DNA of 64,000 bases from Streptomyces stelliscabiei (GTDB lineage: Bacteria; Actinomycetota; Actinomycetes; Streptomycetales; Streptomycetaceae), in contig NZ_JADBGF010000001.1 in NCBI RefSeq assembly GCF_014873495.1, positions 5,828,001 to 5,892,000 on the forward strand, given 5' to 3'. Shown one piece after another: positions 9,098 through 17,604 of this stretch. Under the pieces are notes generated by a model that was not told the DNA's origin, did no database searches, and saw only the letters and a list, made by a program, of their open reading frames with translations. Each line of letters starts with the position of its first letter. Position 1 is the first letter of the stretch. The translations under genes and the position numbers were made by a program.

Positions 9098-9272
9098 CGT
9101 TCACCCCGCGTTCTCTCCACTCGGTCACCCCGGCGGTGTCCAGGGCCCGGTGGCAACGCTTCCGCACGCTCGGTCCGAGGGCTTCGGTGAAAGTACGCAA
9201 TCGCCTACCTAACTCGTGACCAGGTGACTCCTCGGCCCCGGCCCGGATCCGCGGACCGCCTAGCCTGGGCCG

Positions 9273-10604
9273 ATGAGCACCCCCACCTCGCTGTTGCGAG
9301 CCTTTCGGCCGCAAGTCCAAGAGCGCCTCTACGACTTCTACGAAGAGCTGCGGAGCGCCGACGACCTGTTCTGGGACCGCACCCTGCGCGCGTGGGTCGC
9401 GACCGGGCACGCAGTGGTCAGCAAAGCGGTGGATGCCCCGGGACTGTCCTCGGTGCGCTATCCCGACATCGAGGACGTCTCGGAGGAACTGCGGCCGCTG
9501 GCCCAGGTTCTGAGCAGGCAGATGCTCTACAACGACGCCCCCGACCACCCGCGGCTACGGGCCCTGATCAGCAAGGCCTTCACCCCTCGGGCAGTCCAGA
9601 CATTGCGCGGCCGGATCGGCGAAGCCGTCGACAGGATCATCACCCGGGCGGCGCCGACCGGGCGGATGGACATCGTCGCGGACCTCGCCCGCCCCTTGCC
9701 TCTCACCATCATCTGCGACCTCCTGGACATACCCGACCAGGACCGCCCCGCCCTGGCCTCCTGGTCCGAGCCGGTCGCCGAGGCCATCGGCAACTCCCGG
9801 CTGGACGCCGACCGCAACCGCGAGGCCTCGCGGAGCATGACGGACATGCTCGCCTACTTCCGCGAACTCCTCACCCGCCCCGACACCCCGCCGGCCCCTC
9901 ACACGCTGCGTGCCCTGGTGAGCGCACAGGCCGAGAACACCGACCAGGACCTCGACGAACTCCTCGCCAACTGCGCCCTCCTCCTCATCGCCGGCCACGA
10001 GACCACCACCCACTTCATCGGCAACGCCACCCTCGCCCTGCTCCGTCACCCGCACGCGGCCGACCAACTGCGCGGCCGGCCCGATCTGATGCCCGCCGCC
10101 GTCGAGGAGCTCCTGCGCTACGACGCCCCGGTACAGCTGATGCTGCGCCGGGCCCGACACGACCTGGACCTGGCGGGCCGCAGCATCGCCGAAGGACAGA
10201 CCGTGCTCCTGGTGGGCGGCGCCGCGAACCGGGATCCGGCCGTGTTTCCCGATCCCCATGTGCTGGACTTCGAACGGCCCGGCGGACGGCACATGGCCTT
10301 CGGGCACGGTCCGCACTTCTGCCTCGGCGCGGCCCTGGCCCGGCTGGAGGGCGCGATCGTCCTGGAGGCACTCCTGACCCGGCTCCCCGGCCTGCGGCTC
10401 GACGGCACCGCGCCGCAGTGGCAGCGCAGCCTCAACTTCCGCGGGCTCACCCGCCTGGACGTCGCCTTCACCTCGACGTCGGACGATCACGACAGCGGCA
10501 ACCAGGCCGTGCCGGCCAGCAGTTCCCCGTACGGCGTCGACTCCGTGACACCTGCCGGCGCGTGCCCCGCCCGCCCCGGGCCCGGCCACGTCGCGGGCGC
10601 CTGA
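9273..10604 (+). CDS. Cytochrome P450
   Basis: A 443-residue soluble bacterial P450. Landmarks are the I-helix AGHETTT (about residue 240, oxygen activation), the ExxR pair in EELLRYDAP (about 279), and the haem-binding loop FGHGPHFCLG with Cys350 as axial ligand. It should hydroxylate a small organic substrate using electrons from a ferredoxin. No ferredoxin gene is next to it, so the redox partner is elsewhere. The last 35 residues are Pro/Ala/Gly-rich and lie beyond the usual C-terminus. The gene is flanked by a lipoprotein on the other strand and by the double inverted repeat that overlaps its stop codon. Substrate cannot be read from the sequence. Confidence 0.93.
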   Translation: MSTPTSLLRAFRPQVQERLYDFYEELRSADDLFWDRTLRAWVATGHAVVSKAVDAPGLSSVRYPDIEDVSEELRPLAQVLSRQMLYNDAPDHPRLRALISKAFTPRAVQTLRGRIGEAVDRIITRAAPTGRMDIVADLARPLPLTIICDLLDIPDQDRPALASWSEPVAEAIGNSRLDADRNREASRSMTDMLAYFRELLTRPDTPPAPHTLRALVSAQAENTDQDLDELLANCALLLIAGHETTTHFIGNATLALLRHPHAADQLRGRPDLMPAAVEELLRYDAPVQLMLRRARHDLDLAGRSIAEGQTVLLVGGAANRDPAVFPDPHVLDFERPGGRHMAFGHGPHFCLGAALARLEGAIVLEALLTRLPGLRLDGTAPQWQRSLNFRGLTRLDVAFTSTSDDHDSGNQAVPASSSPYGVDSVTPAGACPARPGPGHVAGA

Positions 10605-10678
10605 CCACGGCCCCGCGCCGCGACAAGGCGGGGCGCCGGGCCGTGGTCAGGCGCCCCGCCTTGTCGCGGCGCGGGGCC
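10597..10678 (+). terminator. Two interleaved perfect inverted repeats at the end of the P450 gene
   Basis: Repeat A: GCGCCTGACCACGGCCC (10597-10613) pairs with 10638-10654, 17 bp. Repeat B: 10609-10637 pairs with 10650-10678, 29 bp perfect, core GCGACAAGGC/GCCTTGTCGC. The arms occur in the order A-B-A'-B' and share five bases at each overlap, so the two hairpins compete or form a pseudoknot. The P450 stop codon is inside arm A. The probable role is transcription termination; no T-run follows. Confidence 0.7.
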
Positions 10679-10953
10679 GGCGATCAATGAACGCCCGCTG
10701 CGAGCCGGGCCGGGACGACGGGCGCCCCCGAACCCGAACCTGCCGGGACACCCGGTGGCAGCACGGCACACGCCCGGCCCACAGGCGCTGCCCTACAACA
10801 AGCCGCTGTGGTAGAGGGGTTGGCCCTCCTTCAAGCGAGGAAGGACCGGCAGGCGCACCAGCCCAACGACCGGTTGGAGGACCTCCGAGGAGACCGCCTC
10901 ACGAGTCGAGCGGAGCCGTCGGAGGTCGCCGGGCGGGGAACAGGGCGGCTGAC

Positions 10954-11412
10954 ATGAGCGAGAGGGCGTGGATCATCGCCGGCTGGCTGCTGGCGTACGC
11001 CGGGTTCAACGGGGCGCTGTTCGTGTCCTTCCGCAAGCGGACGCGGTCCGAGCGACGGTTCCTCAAGGAGGGCGAGGGCACGGATGTGGACCCGATCCAG
11101 GCGGCCTGGTGGCTCGGCGCTTCCTGGGAGGGCGCGCCGGCACAGCAGGAGTGGTACGCCGTCGAGGTGGCCGTACGCCTGCTGATCGCGGCCGGAGACG
11201 CCGAGGTCGACAAGGACGGCCGGGTCACCCTGACACCCGGGCGGTCCCGATCGCTCGGTACGAACCCGGTTCTCACGGCGCTCGTGGCAGCCTTGCGCCG
11301 GCACGGGAGCGCCACGGTGGTCGAGCGAGTTCATCGGCATCGGACACGGCAACGCCGGAAGCGGGTCGATCCGTTCCGTGGACAGGCTCGTCGCCGGCCG
11401 AAGCAAGGGTGA
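10954..11412 (+). CDS. Small membrane protein of unknown function, possibly frameshifted at the 3' end
   Basis: A 152-residue product starting MSERAWIIAGWLLAYAGFNGALFV, with one N-terminal membrane segment (about 5-25), then a helical cytoplasmic region (AWWLGASWEGAPAQQEWYAVEVAVRLLIAAGDAEVDKDG) that resembles streptomycete TIGR04222-type membrane proteins. The last 25 residues are a run of Arg/His/Gln that looks out of frame. Shifting by one base after VVER (near 11330) gives FIGIGHGNAGSGS and a longer reading to 11566, which looks more protein-like. The frame is open upstream to 10687 but that part has no coding character. No function is proposed. Confidence 0.5.
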   Translation: MSERAWIIAGWLLAYAGFNGALFVSFRKRTRSERRFLKEGEGTDVDPIQAAWWLGASWEGAPAQQEWYAVEVAVRLLIAAGDAEVDKDGRVTLTPGRSRSLGTNPVLTALVAALRRHGSATVVERVHRHRTRQRRKRVDPFRGQARRRPKQG

Positions 11413-11589
11413 AGGGGCACCGGTGATCGCGGCTGGGAATCGGTCCGTCCGGTTGGGGGGCGTCGGAAGAGGGCCCGAGCCACGTCTCCCGTCGGCGGAC
11501 TCTTCACTCGGTGGGCAGGGACGGGAAGGCCGGCGTTCGCCAGGGCGTACGGTGTCGCCTTCCTGACCCTGCAACCTCACTTGCGTGGC

Positions 11590-13491
11590 TCACCCAAAAG
11601 CGCGGTCGTACTTCTCGCACATTTCCGGGCCGATGCGTGCGCGCATCTCCGGGTCCTTGAACCACGGCGTCGCTGTCACCTTGATGGGCGGAAGATTGCC
11701 GGACAAGACGATGGCGACATCCTTCGGCAAGGTACGCAAGTACTCGATCGGCGCCAGTCGCATGTCCTCGATGCCGTCGGTAACCGTTATCCGTCGATCA
11801 TTGTTCTGCTGCGAGTCTTGATACGAGTACCCGATTTTGAGTTGTGAGACGGACTGATCGCCGATCAGTCGGGAAAGCCGGTCGAGTGTACTGTCGTCCG
11901 AGGATCCGGGCAGATATAGCCGCGTGGTGTGATTCCCGAGAACAGTGGGGGCCCGCGTGCCGTAGAGCGTGCCTATCTGTGATTCGTCCTGCCAGATCGA
12001 CATGATGACGATGCCGAATCCACGATAGGTTGCAGCCATCTTGTCGAGAGTCGGCAACGGTGCGACGTTGGCGGCTTCTTCGAGCAAGAGCAGCGGAGGA
12101 TTCAGCAGCGGGCCGGCACCCTGTCGCTGCTGTCGCTTCCGGGCCGCCCGGAGATAAGAGTTCGCCACCGTCTGAAATACCGGGCGGAGCAATTCTTGTT
12201 CTTCCTCGTCACTGACGGCATAGATGGTGCCGCCCGTGTCCAGTACGTGCTCGATGTCCAGAACCTGGCGCCCGAAAGGGCTGTACGGCTTCCCGTTCTC
12301 ATCGAACCTGATGTCCGTTGTCGGCGCCATTTGCGCGGACACGAACGGCTTGAGGATGAGGTCTGCATTGGCGAAGATGAACCCCAGGTCCTTGAAATGG
12401 CGCCCCTGAGTCGCCTTCATTCCGCGACGGGCCAACGCCAGATCTTTTTTGGCCGCCGAGTCCGTTATGGTGGTTTCATATTCGTCGAAAAGTGCCTCGA
12501 TCCGTTCGAAATCCTTGTAGCCGCTCCAGTCCGCGACATCCAGCATCGACTTATTGGTCTTCCGGGCGATCCACAACATCGGCGCCAGGGCTATCTGGGT
12601 CAGGTTGATGAAGTAACGCACCGCCCCGTCCGCGCTGGCGCCCTCCATCACCGCCTCGGAAAGCCATTGAGCGACCTTGTCGGCGTCGCTGAAGTCATGA
12701 ATCGCCATGAGTGGTGACCAGGCGCACAGATACTTACGCTGATGTTCCGGCCATTCCCCCGTGGGGTCGAAGATATAGACCGGTCGGTCGAGCCCCTCGC
12801 CTCGATAATTCAGTGTCAGGTCCGCGACATCGTTCTTCGTGGATGTGACGAAGATGGAATCGGGCCAGGTCAATATGGTCGGTACGACATACTTCACCGT
12901 CTTCGACGAACCCGTTGGCGCGATGACCGCTATCGAGGTGTAACGCGAAGTCGCCACCTTGACCGACGGTTTGTCAGCCAGCTCGCCCAGGTAGACCCGC
13001 CCGGTGAGGGTGTTCCTGTCCGGGACCACCAGGGATTCGAGATCTGCGGGCCGTGCCCATATGGATGATTTGTCCCGTTGTTCCTTGCGGGCCTTGACGG
13101 GCCGTGTGCGACGGTACTGGGCCAGTGAACGGGAGATCCGGGTAACCGCCATCGTCACCACGGTCCCTGCCGCGACGACCAGGATGAAGAAGCCCGACCA
13201 GAAGCACCAGTCGGGCCCCAGTATGGACCGGTCGTCGGCCGGCCACGCGAGCGTGCGTTCGTCCCAGTGCACGGCCAGCCGGATGGGCAGCGAAAACGAA
13301 GCGGAGAACGGCTGGTCCGGCCAGGAGCCATGGGTGGCCAGTGCGACCAGGCCTCCCGATACCCAAGCCAGTGCGCCAAGGCCCCAGGTAAGGCCCAGCA
13401 GGCAGGTCACGAGCACGCCGATCACTTCATCCGTCGACCACACGTGAGGGGACCTGTCAGTAACGGACTTGCTCATCATGCTCTTGGACAC
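11590..13491 (-). CDS. Type IV secretion coupling ATPase, VirD4/TraG family
   Basis: A 633-residue protein. Two membrane segments (about 22-50 and 97-117) are followed by a cytosolic motor with Walker A APTGSSKT (191-198), an IFVTSTKNDV strand, an FDPTGEW segment and Walker B LLLLEEA (about 470). Coupling proteins bring substrates to a type IV secretion channel and power their entry. The rest of the probable channel lies at 27-43 kb, separated by the tRNA-dependent cluster. The GTG start at 13491 has an AGAGAGG site ten bases before it. The gene has visibly more A/T in its codons than its neighbours, which suggests acquisition. No relaxase is nearby. Confidence 0.85.
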   Translation of the reverse strand: MSKSMMSKSVTDRSPHVWSTDEVIGVLVTCLLGLTWGLGALAWVSGGLVALATHGSWPDQPFSASFSLPIRLAVHWDERTLAWPADDRSILGPDWCFWSGFFILVVAAGTVVTMAVTRISRSLAQYRRTRPVKARKEQRDKSSIWARPADLESLVVPDRNTLTGRVYLGELADKPSVKVATSRYTSIAVIAPTGSSKTVKYVVPTILTWPDSIFVTSTKNDVADLTLNYRGEGLDRPVYIFDPTGEWPEHQRKYLCAWSPLMAIHDFSDADKVAQWLSEAVMEGASADGAVRYFINLTQIALAPMLWIARKTNKSMLDVADWSGYKDFERIEALFDEYETTITDSAAKKDLALARRGMKATQGRHFKDLGFIFANADLILKPFVSAQMAPTTDIRFDENGKPYSPFGRQVLDIEHVLDTGGTIYAVSDEEEQELLRPVFQTVANSYLRAARKRQQRQGAGPLLNPPLLLLEEAANVAPLPTLDKMAATYRGFGIVIMSIWQDESQIGTLYGTRAPTVLGNHTTRLYLPGSSDDSTLDRLSRLIGDQSVSQLKIGYSYQDSQQNNDRRITVTDGIEDMRLAPIEYLRTLPKDVAIVLSGNLPPIKVTATPWFKDPEMRARIGPEMCEKYDRAFG

Positions 13492-13833
13492 GCCATCGGC
13501 ACCTCTCTGTTCAGGTGAGCTGTCCCGCTCGCCACCGAGGACAATTCACCGCGATTCTAGTGGCGAAGTGCCTGCCAAATCGCGTGTGTCTGGGCCGACT
13601 TGGTCATCAGTTCCATGGGGGGACAGCACGCTTTGAGCATGTTGAGCCAGGGACGGTGCGGCGTACCCCTCCCGAGCCGCCTGCCCGGGGAGGGGCTGGG
13701 CTCTTCGTCCGCCGCCCAGGTTACGACGCACGCCATACCTGGTTGGCCAGGCTGCGTATGCCCTCCGCGCGGGGTTCCGGATGTCAGGACGTGCCGACGC
13801 TTCGGCGTCGGTGCGGTGGGGGGCAAAGGGATT

Positions 13834-13971
13834 ATGACGGTACGTCAGCGCTACTGCTGGCGAACCGGGGACATCGCGCCGATCTTGAAAATTACCCTAG
13901 CTCTGATAGATGCTCAACTCAGCGGCGGGGGTGGCGATACCGCCAACATTCCGCCCAACAGGCGTGTGTAA
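13834..13971 (+). CDS. Candidate 45-residue peptide gene (uncertain)
   Basis: An ATG at 13834 opens a short frame with an aromatic/basic head (MTVRQRYCWR), an amphipathic helix-like middle (DIAPILKITLALIDAQL), then SGGGG and a polar tail ending NIPPNRRV. GGTGGGG lies about ten bases before the ATG, and AAAGGG is nearer than ideal. A leader-like helix followed by a Gly run would suit a modified-peptide precursor, and the gene sits just before a cluster rich in aminoacyl-tRNA enzymes. However, the possible promoter of the next gene lies inside it, which argues against it. Treat as a hypothesis. Confidence 0.25.
   Translation: MTVRQRYCWRTGDIAPILKITLALIDAQLSGGGGDTANIPPNRRV
13885..13912 (+). promoter_or_regulatory. 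Possible promoter, TTGAAA-16-TAGATG
   Basis: A -35-like TTGAAA (13885-13890) and -10-like TAGATG (13907-13912) separated by 16 bases, in an AT-rich patch that stands out from the surrounding DNA. It would give a leader of about 150 bases before the GTG at 14066. Confidence 0.4.
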
Positions 13972-14065
13972 TCTGACCCTTTCTCAAGGGGATCGACACA
14001 TCCCCTCATCGCCGACAGACCGGTGAGGTCTGTAGAGGAATCGACCACCACAAGGAGGACATCGC

Positions 14066-15133
14066 GTGAGCCAGGGAAGCGACCTGCTCGACGCTTCGCC
14101 AGACGACGGCGCAGCACGGTCACGGGAGGAGCGGACGCGACCACCCGGTCTGTGGGCCGATCCGGAAGCCCACCTCAGTGCCGCCGCGGAGCATCCGTGG
14201 TACCGGATCGTGACTGCTGTCAACGCCTCTGTCTTGGAGAGCACCAGCGCGTTCTACCAGTCACGAAACGTTTCACCCGTGCTGATGCCGGTCACGGTCA
14301 GCTCGGTGTCCAGCCCGATGGGGCTCGGCAGCGACAGCCTGCCGGTGCAGATCGACCTGCTGGGCGAACGCACCTACCTGGCCGACTCGATGCAGTTCCA
14401 GCTGGAGTTCATGCTGCGTCACGGTCTGGAGGGCGCGTACTACGTCATGCCGACCTTCCGCGGGGAGGACGCAGACCCGACGCATCTCAACCAGTTCTTC
14501 CACTCCGAGGCGGAGATCCGCGGCGGACAGGAAGAAGTCATGAGCCTGGTCGAAGCGTATGTGAGGGCCCTGACCGAGGGACTGTTGCAGGGGACGGTCG
14601 GCACTCAGGTCGAGAGGTGCGCGGGCACCACAGACCACCTGGAGGAACTCCTCAAGCGATCGGAATTCCCGCGCATCACCTACGACGAGGCGCACGACCT
14701 CCTCGGATCGAACGCCTTCACGCTGAAGGTGCCCGACGCCCCGGCCATCACACGGCGCGGTGAGCAGGTACTCATCGAGCACTTCGGCGGCGCTGTGTGG
14801 CTGGCCTCGCCGCCGTCCCTCACGGTGCCGTTCTACCAGCGAGTCGACGAGCGGGGCCGAGCGCACAGCGCCGACCTTCTCCTCGGCATCGGTGAGGTGG
14901 CCGGTTGCGGTGCGCGGCACATCAACGGCGAGGAGACTCGTCAGGCGCTCGCCGACCACCTGATACCGGAGTCCGACTACACCTGGTACGTCCGGATGAA
15001 GGACGACTATCCGCTGGAGACCGCAGGGTTCGGCCTTGGCCTGGAGCGGTTCCTGCTCTGGGTCCTGCAACACGACGACATCCGGGACCTCCATGTGATG
15101 CCCCGCATCGCCGGAAACCGCTCCTGGGTCTGA
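14066..15133 (+). CDS. Class II aminoacyl-tRNA-synthetase-like enzyme (Asp/Asn type catalytic core only)
   Basis: A 355-residue protein. Class IIb signatures are clear: motif 2 runs from YYVMPTFRGED to FFHSEAEI (127-151, with the ATP-binding Arg132) and motif 3 is GFGLGLERFLLWV (321-333). It lacks the N-terminal OB-fold anticodon-binding domain of AspRS/AsnRS/LysRS; the N-terminal 30 residues are a charged tail. Such stand-alone cores can activate a carboxylate as an adenylate without charging tRNA; the archaeal asparagine-synthetase relative is one example. AAGGAGG precedes the GTG start. It is convergent with the six-gene minus-strand operon. A role in activating an acid or amino acid for the pathway product is inferred. 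Confidence 0.82.
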   Translation: MSQGSDLLDASPDDGAARSREERTRPPGLWADPEAHLSAAAEHPWYRIVTAVNASVLESTSAFYQSRNVSPVLMPVTVSSVSSPMGLGSDSLPVQIDLLGERTYLADSMQFQLEFMLRHGLEGAYYVMPTFRGEDADPTHLNQFFHSEAEIRGGQEEVMSLVEAYVRALTEGLLQGTVGTQVERCAGTTDHLEELLKRSEFPRITYDEAHDLLGSNAFTLKVPDAPAITRRGEQVLIEHFGGAVWLASPPSLTVPFYQRVDERGRAHSADLLLGIGEVAGCGARHINGEETRQALADHLIPESDYTWYVRMKDDYPLETAGFGLGLERFLLWVLQHDDIRDLHVMPRIAGNRSWV

Positions 15134-15136
15134 TCG

Positions 15137-15766
15137 TCAGTCGGCTGTTGGTCGGCTGGTGAGCCAGTCGCGGAGGATCTGGGCGGTGATCTCATCGGGG
15201 TCACGCGTCGCGTCCAGGACCACGACGTCCGGCCGGTTCTTCGCCATCACCAGCATGTGTTCCTGGACTCTGCGGAGGAGGTCCACGGACTCATCGGTCC
15301 GCTGTCGTTTTCCGGCCCGTTCTTTGAGTCGCCGCACCGCCGTATCCGCTGGAAGGTCCAGCAGATACGTGCGGTGCGGCCGCGGGTAGAGCGACTGGGC
15401 CCGGCCGACCCAGTCGGAGAGGCCGTCGTACGCGACAGCGGAGGCTTGGTAGGACAGCGGCCCACGGTCCCACACAACGGTGATGCCCTCATCGAACAGG
15501 GGTGGGAACCTCGTCTTGGTGAAGTACGCGATGTCGCAGGCGAAGACCCACTCACGCAGCTCGACGGGTATCGCCGGATGGTAGGCGTGCGGGTCCCCGG
15601 TCAGCTGCTCGGCCAAGGTATTGACCGTGCGAGCGCCGAACGCCTCCACCACCGCAGTTTCCGCGCGGACCCCGGCCGCCGACAACGCCGCCGCGACCCG
15701 GCCGACCTGCGTGGACTTGCCCGACCCGTCGATTCCGTCGATGGAGAGCAACAGCGGGTGTGACAT
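15137..15766 (-). CDS. Thymidylate-kinase-like P-loop kinase
   Basis: A 209-residue protein with P-loop GIDGSGKST (11-19), a DRGPLSYQA motif in place of the substrate-binding DRY/DR region, and a LID-like KERAGKRQRTDES segment. These follow the dTMP kinase fold, which transfers phosphate from ATP to a nucleoside monophosphate. It is the last gene of the minus-strand operon, nine bases after its upstream neighbour. A chromosomal housekeeping tmk is expected near the delta' gene just outside the left edge, so this copy is probably specialised for the cluster. Its true acceptor (dTMP, another nucleotide or a pathway intermediate) cannot be told from the sequence. Confidence 0.8.
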   Translation of the reverse strand: MSHPLLLSIDGIDGSGKSTQVGRVAAALSAAGVRAETAVVEAFGARTVNTLAEQLTGDPHAYHPAIPVELREWVFACDIAYFTKTRFPPLFDEGITVVWDRGPLSYQASAVAYDGLSDWVGRAQSLYPRPHRTYLLDLPADTAVRRLKERAGKRQRTDESVDLLRRVQEHMLVMAKNRPDVVVLDATRDPDEITAQILRDWLTSRPTAD

Positions 15767-15775
15767 GTCGAGCTC

Positions 15776-16861
15776 CTACCAGACCGAGGCGACGGCCTCG
15801 GCGGCCATCTCCGGAAGTGCCTCCGCGTTGCGGCGGAGGGCGGGCAGATCGCTGTGTGTGTAGTACGCCGACAGGAGACCGATCGCCGCCAACTCCAGGG
15901 CCACCGCGGTCATCACCGCGGGAAGCAGGGGCCTGGCCGCCGTTGCCGAGGCCTCGTCGGCTTCGCGGTATCCGGCCAGGACGGCAGCGACCGCGCTGCG
16001 GTCGAAACCGGTGGGGACCGCTCCGTAGGCCGAACTGAGGCCGCGGTAGTTGACCCAGCCGAAGCGCACCAGGGACTCACCAAGGTCGTGGGCCCGGTCG
16101 TCGAGGCAGGCGTTGTCGAAGTCCACGACCCCGACGACCGTCTCGGCACTGTCCCGCGTCTCTCCGAAGATCAGGTTGAAAGGATTGAAGTCGCCGTGGA
16201 CCGGCAGTACCTCGGCTCCGTATCCGGCGGCGTACGCCTCGGTACGGCATCGCTCGATGACGGCCAGCGCGAGTCCGGCGAAGTCGTGGATCTCCTCGCG
16301 TACCGGCTCGGGGTGCTCCGCGCTGTCCTGGAGCAGGCTCACCAGACTCTCCGCGCCGACGAACGCGTCACGCATCCCCGGCCAGCCCTTCATCCTTGTC
16401 TGCCCCGCGTGCGTGTGCAGCCCGGCCAGTGCTCGGCCGGCTGCCCTCGCCTCGCCGTCACCGCCGGTCCAGCTCCGGCCCTCGACATACGGCTGGAGGA
16501 TGAAGATGGAGCCGGTTCGGCGGTCATGGAAGAAACTGTGGCCCGAGCACGTGGTCAGCGGCCGGGCCACCGGGGCGCCCAGTGCGTGCAGTTGGGACAG
16601 GAGTTCCGTCTGGAATGCCGCGAACTCCACCGATGAGCAGTACCACGGCAGTTCCTTCAGGAAGAGGACGCCCTGCTCCGACTCGATGAAGACCTTGCGG
16701 GCCGTCTCCGTACGCCGTCGCAGGTCGATGATCGACTTGTTGAGGGAGAAGAACGGCAGTACCAGCAGGTCCTTCAACCCGAACGCTGCCTGCACCCTGG
16801 CGAGTTGGTCGTCCGATATCACACCGATCGATGTGTCGAGCGGCTTCGCGTCCGTGCTCAT
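15776..16861 (-). CDS. Aminoglycoside-phosphotransferase-family kinase
   Basis: A 361-residue protein of the APH/choline-kinase fold. It has the catalytic loop HGDFNPFNLIF (about 227) and the metal-binding VDFDNA (about 247), with an N-lobe containing VLFLKELPWY. Members phosphorylate small hydroxylated molecules such as antibiotics, sugars, homoserine or choline. It overlaps the stop of the upstream Mrp-like gene by four bases, so translation is coupled. In this cluster it may phosphorylate an intermediate or inactivate the product as self-protection; both are inferences. Confidence 0.82.
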   Translation of the reverse strand: MSTDAKPLDTSIGVISDDQLARVQAAFGLKDLLVLPFFSLNKSIIDLRRRTETARKVFIESEQGVLFLKELPWYCSSVEFAAFQTELLSQLHALGAPVARPLTTCSGHSFFHDRRTGSIFILQPYVEGRSWTGGDGEARAAGRALAGLHTHAGQTRMKGWPGMRDAFVGAESLVSLLQDSAEHPEPVREEIHDFAGLALAVIERCRTEAYAAGYGAEVLPVHGDFNPFNLIFGETRDSAETVVGVVDFDNACLDDRAHDLGESLVRFGWVNYRGLSSAYGAVPTGFDRSAVAAVLAGYREADEASATAARPLLPAVMTAVALELAAIGLLSAYYTHSDLPALRRNAEALPEMAAEAVASVW

Positions 16862-17604
16862 CCTTGCCGTTCCTCTTCGTCAATGCGCCGGGCGATGTCC
16901 TGAATGCCGCGGCGGAACTCGGCGGCGGCAGGCTCCTCCGTGAGTACCAGCGGGACGGACGCTCCGAGGTCCGGTGACTCCGGCGCGAACGGTACGCGCG
17001 CGAGCAGGTCGATATCGTCCAGTGTGCCGTCGCCGGCGGGCGCGAACAGCCGTGAGGACCTACCACAGAACTCACAGCAGAAGTGGCTCATGTTCTCCAC
17101 GTAGCCGAGGACCGGCAGGCTCAGCTGGTGGAGCAGCCGACGGCCGCGCGCGAGGTCCTGGGTGGACAGCACATGGGGCGTGGTGACCAGGGCGACCCGC
17201 ATGGGCAGGCGGGTGAAGACCTGGCGGTGCAGGTCGTCGAAGCCGGGCGGCATGTCGACGATGACGTGGTCGTACGCCTGCCACACGTCGTGGAAGAGGA
17301 TCTGCGTCAGAGCGCCCTCAAGGTACTTGCCGCTGAGCAGTCCCGCCTCCTGCGGGCGGACGAAAAACCCCAGCCCGGCGATGTCCACCCCGCCGTACCT
17401 GCCGGGACGAACACGGAAGTCCACCATGGCCGGTGGCCGGCCGACGAGCCCTGCCACCAGATTCTGGACATTGGGGCCGGACAGGTCCAGGTCCACCAGG
17501 CCGACGGAGGCGCCCCGGTCGCTCAGCGCGTACGCGGTGTTGACGGCGATCGTCGACTTGCCGACGCCGCCCTTGGTGCCGTATACGGCCGTGAACCGGG
17601 TCAC
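16858..17604 (-). CDS. Mrp/ParA-type P-loop ATPase (iron-sulfur carrier-like)
   Basis: A 248-residue protein with the deviant Walker A GTKGGVGKST (9-18), LVDLDLSGPNV switch region, IVDMPPG, and near the C-terminal third ENMSHFCCEFCG, giving a CxxC (Cys177, Cys180). The ENMS...CxxC block is typical of Mrp/ApbC/NBP35 proteins that carry Fe-S clusters between dimer subunits, rather than of ParA plasmid partitioning. No dedicated Fe-S enzyme is visible in the cluster, so its client is unknown. It overlaps both neighbours by four bases in the coupled operon. Confidence 0.82.
   Translation of the reverse strand: MTRFTAVYGTKGGVGKSTIAVNTAYALSDRGASVGLVDLDLSGPNVQNLVAGLVGRPPAMVDFRVRPGRYGGVDIAGLGFFVRPQEAGLLSGKYLEGALTQILFHDVWQAYDHVIVDMPPGFDDLHRQVFTRLPMRVALVTTPHVLSTQDLARGRRLLHQLSLPVLGYVENMSHFCCEFCGRSSRLFAPAGDGTLDDIDLLARVPFAPESPDLGASVPLVLTEEPAAAEFRRGIQDIARRIDEEERQG

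Larger units (their letters stand above)
13492..14065. other. Intergenic region upstream of the aminoacyl-tRNA-synthetase-like gene
   Basis: About 570 bases between two divergent genes, AT-richer than its surroundings toward the right. It holds a promoter-like pair (TTGAAA/TAGATG, listed separately) and one small candidate frame at 13834-13971. Other open frames across it, in both directions, lack ribosome sites and look like chance. Confidence 0.5.

Noticed and set aside
16858..17604. ParA-type plasmid partitioning ATPase
   Set aside because: The ENMSHF...CxxC block belongs to Mrp/NBP35 iron-sulfur carriers, and there is no ParB gene or parS-like repeat.
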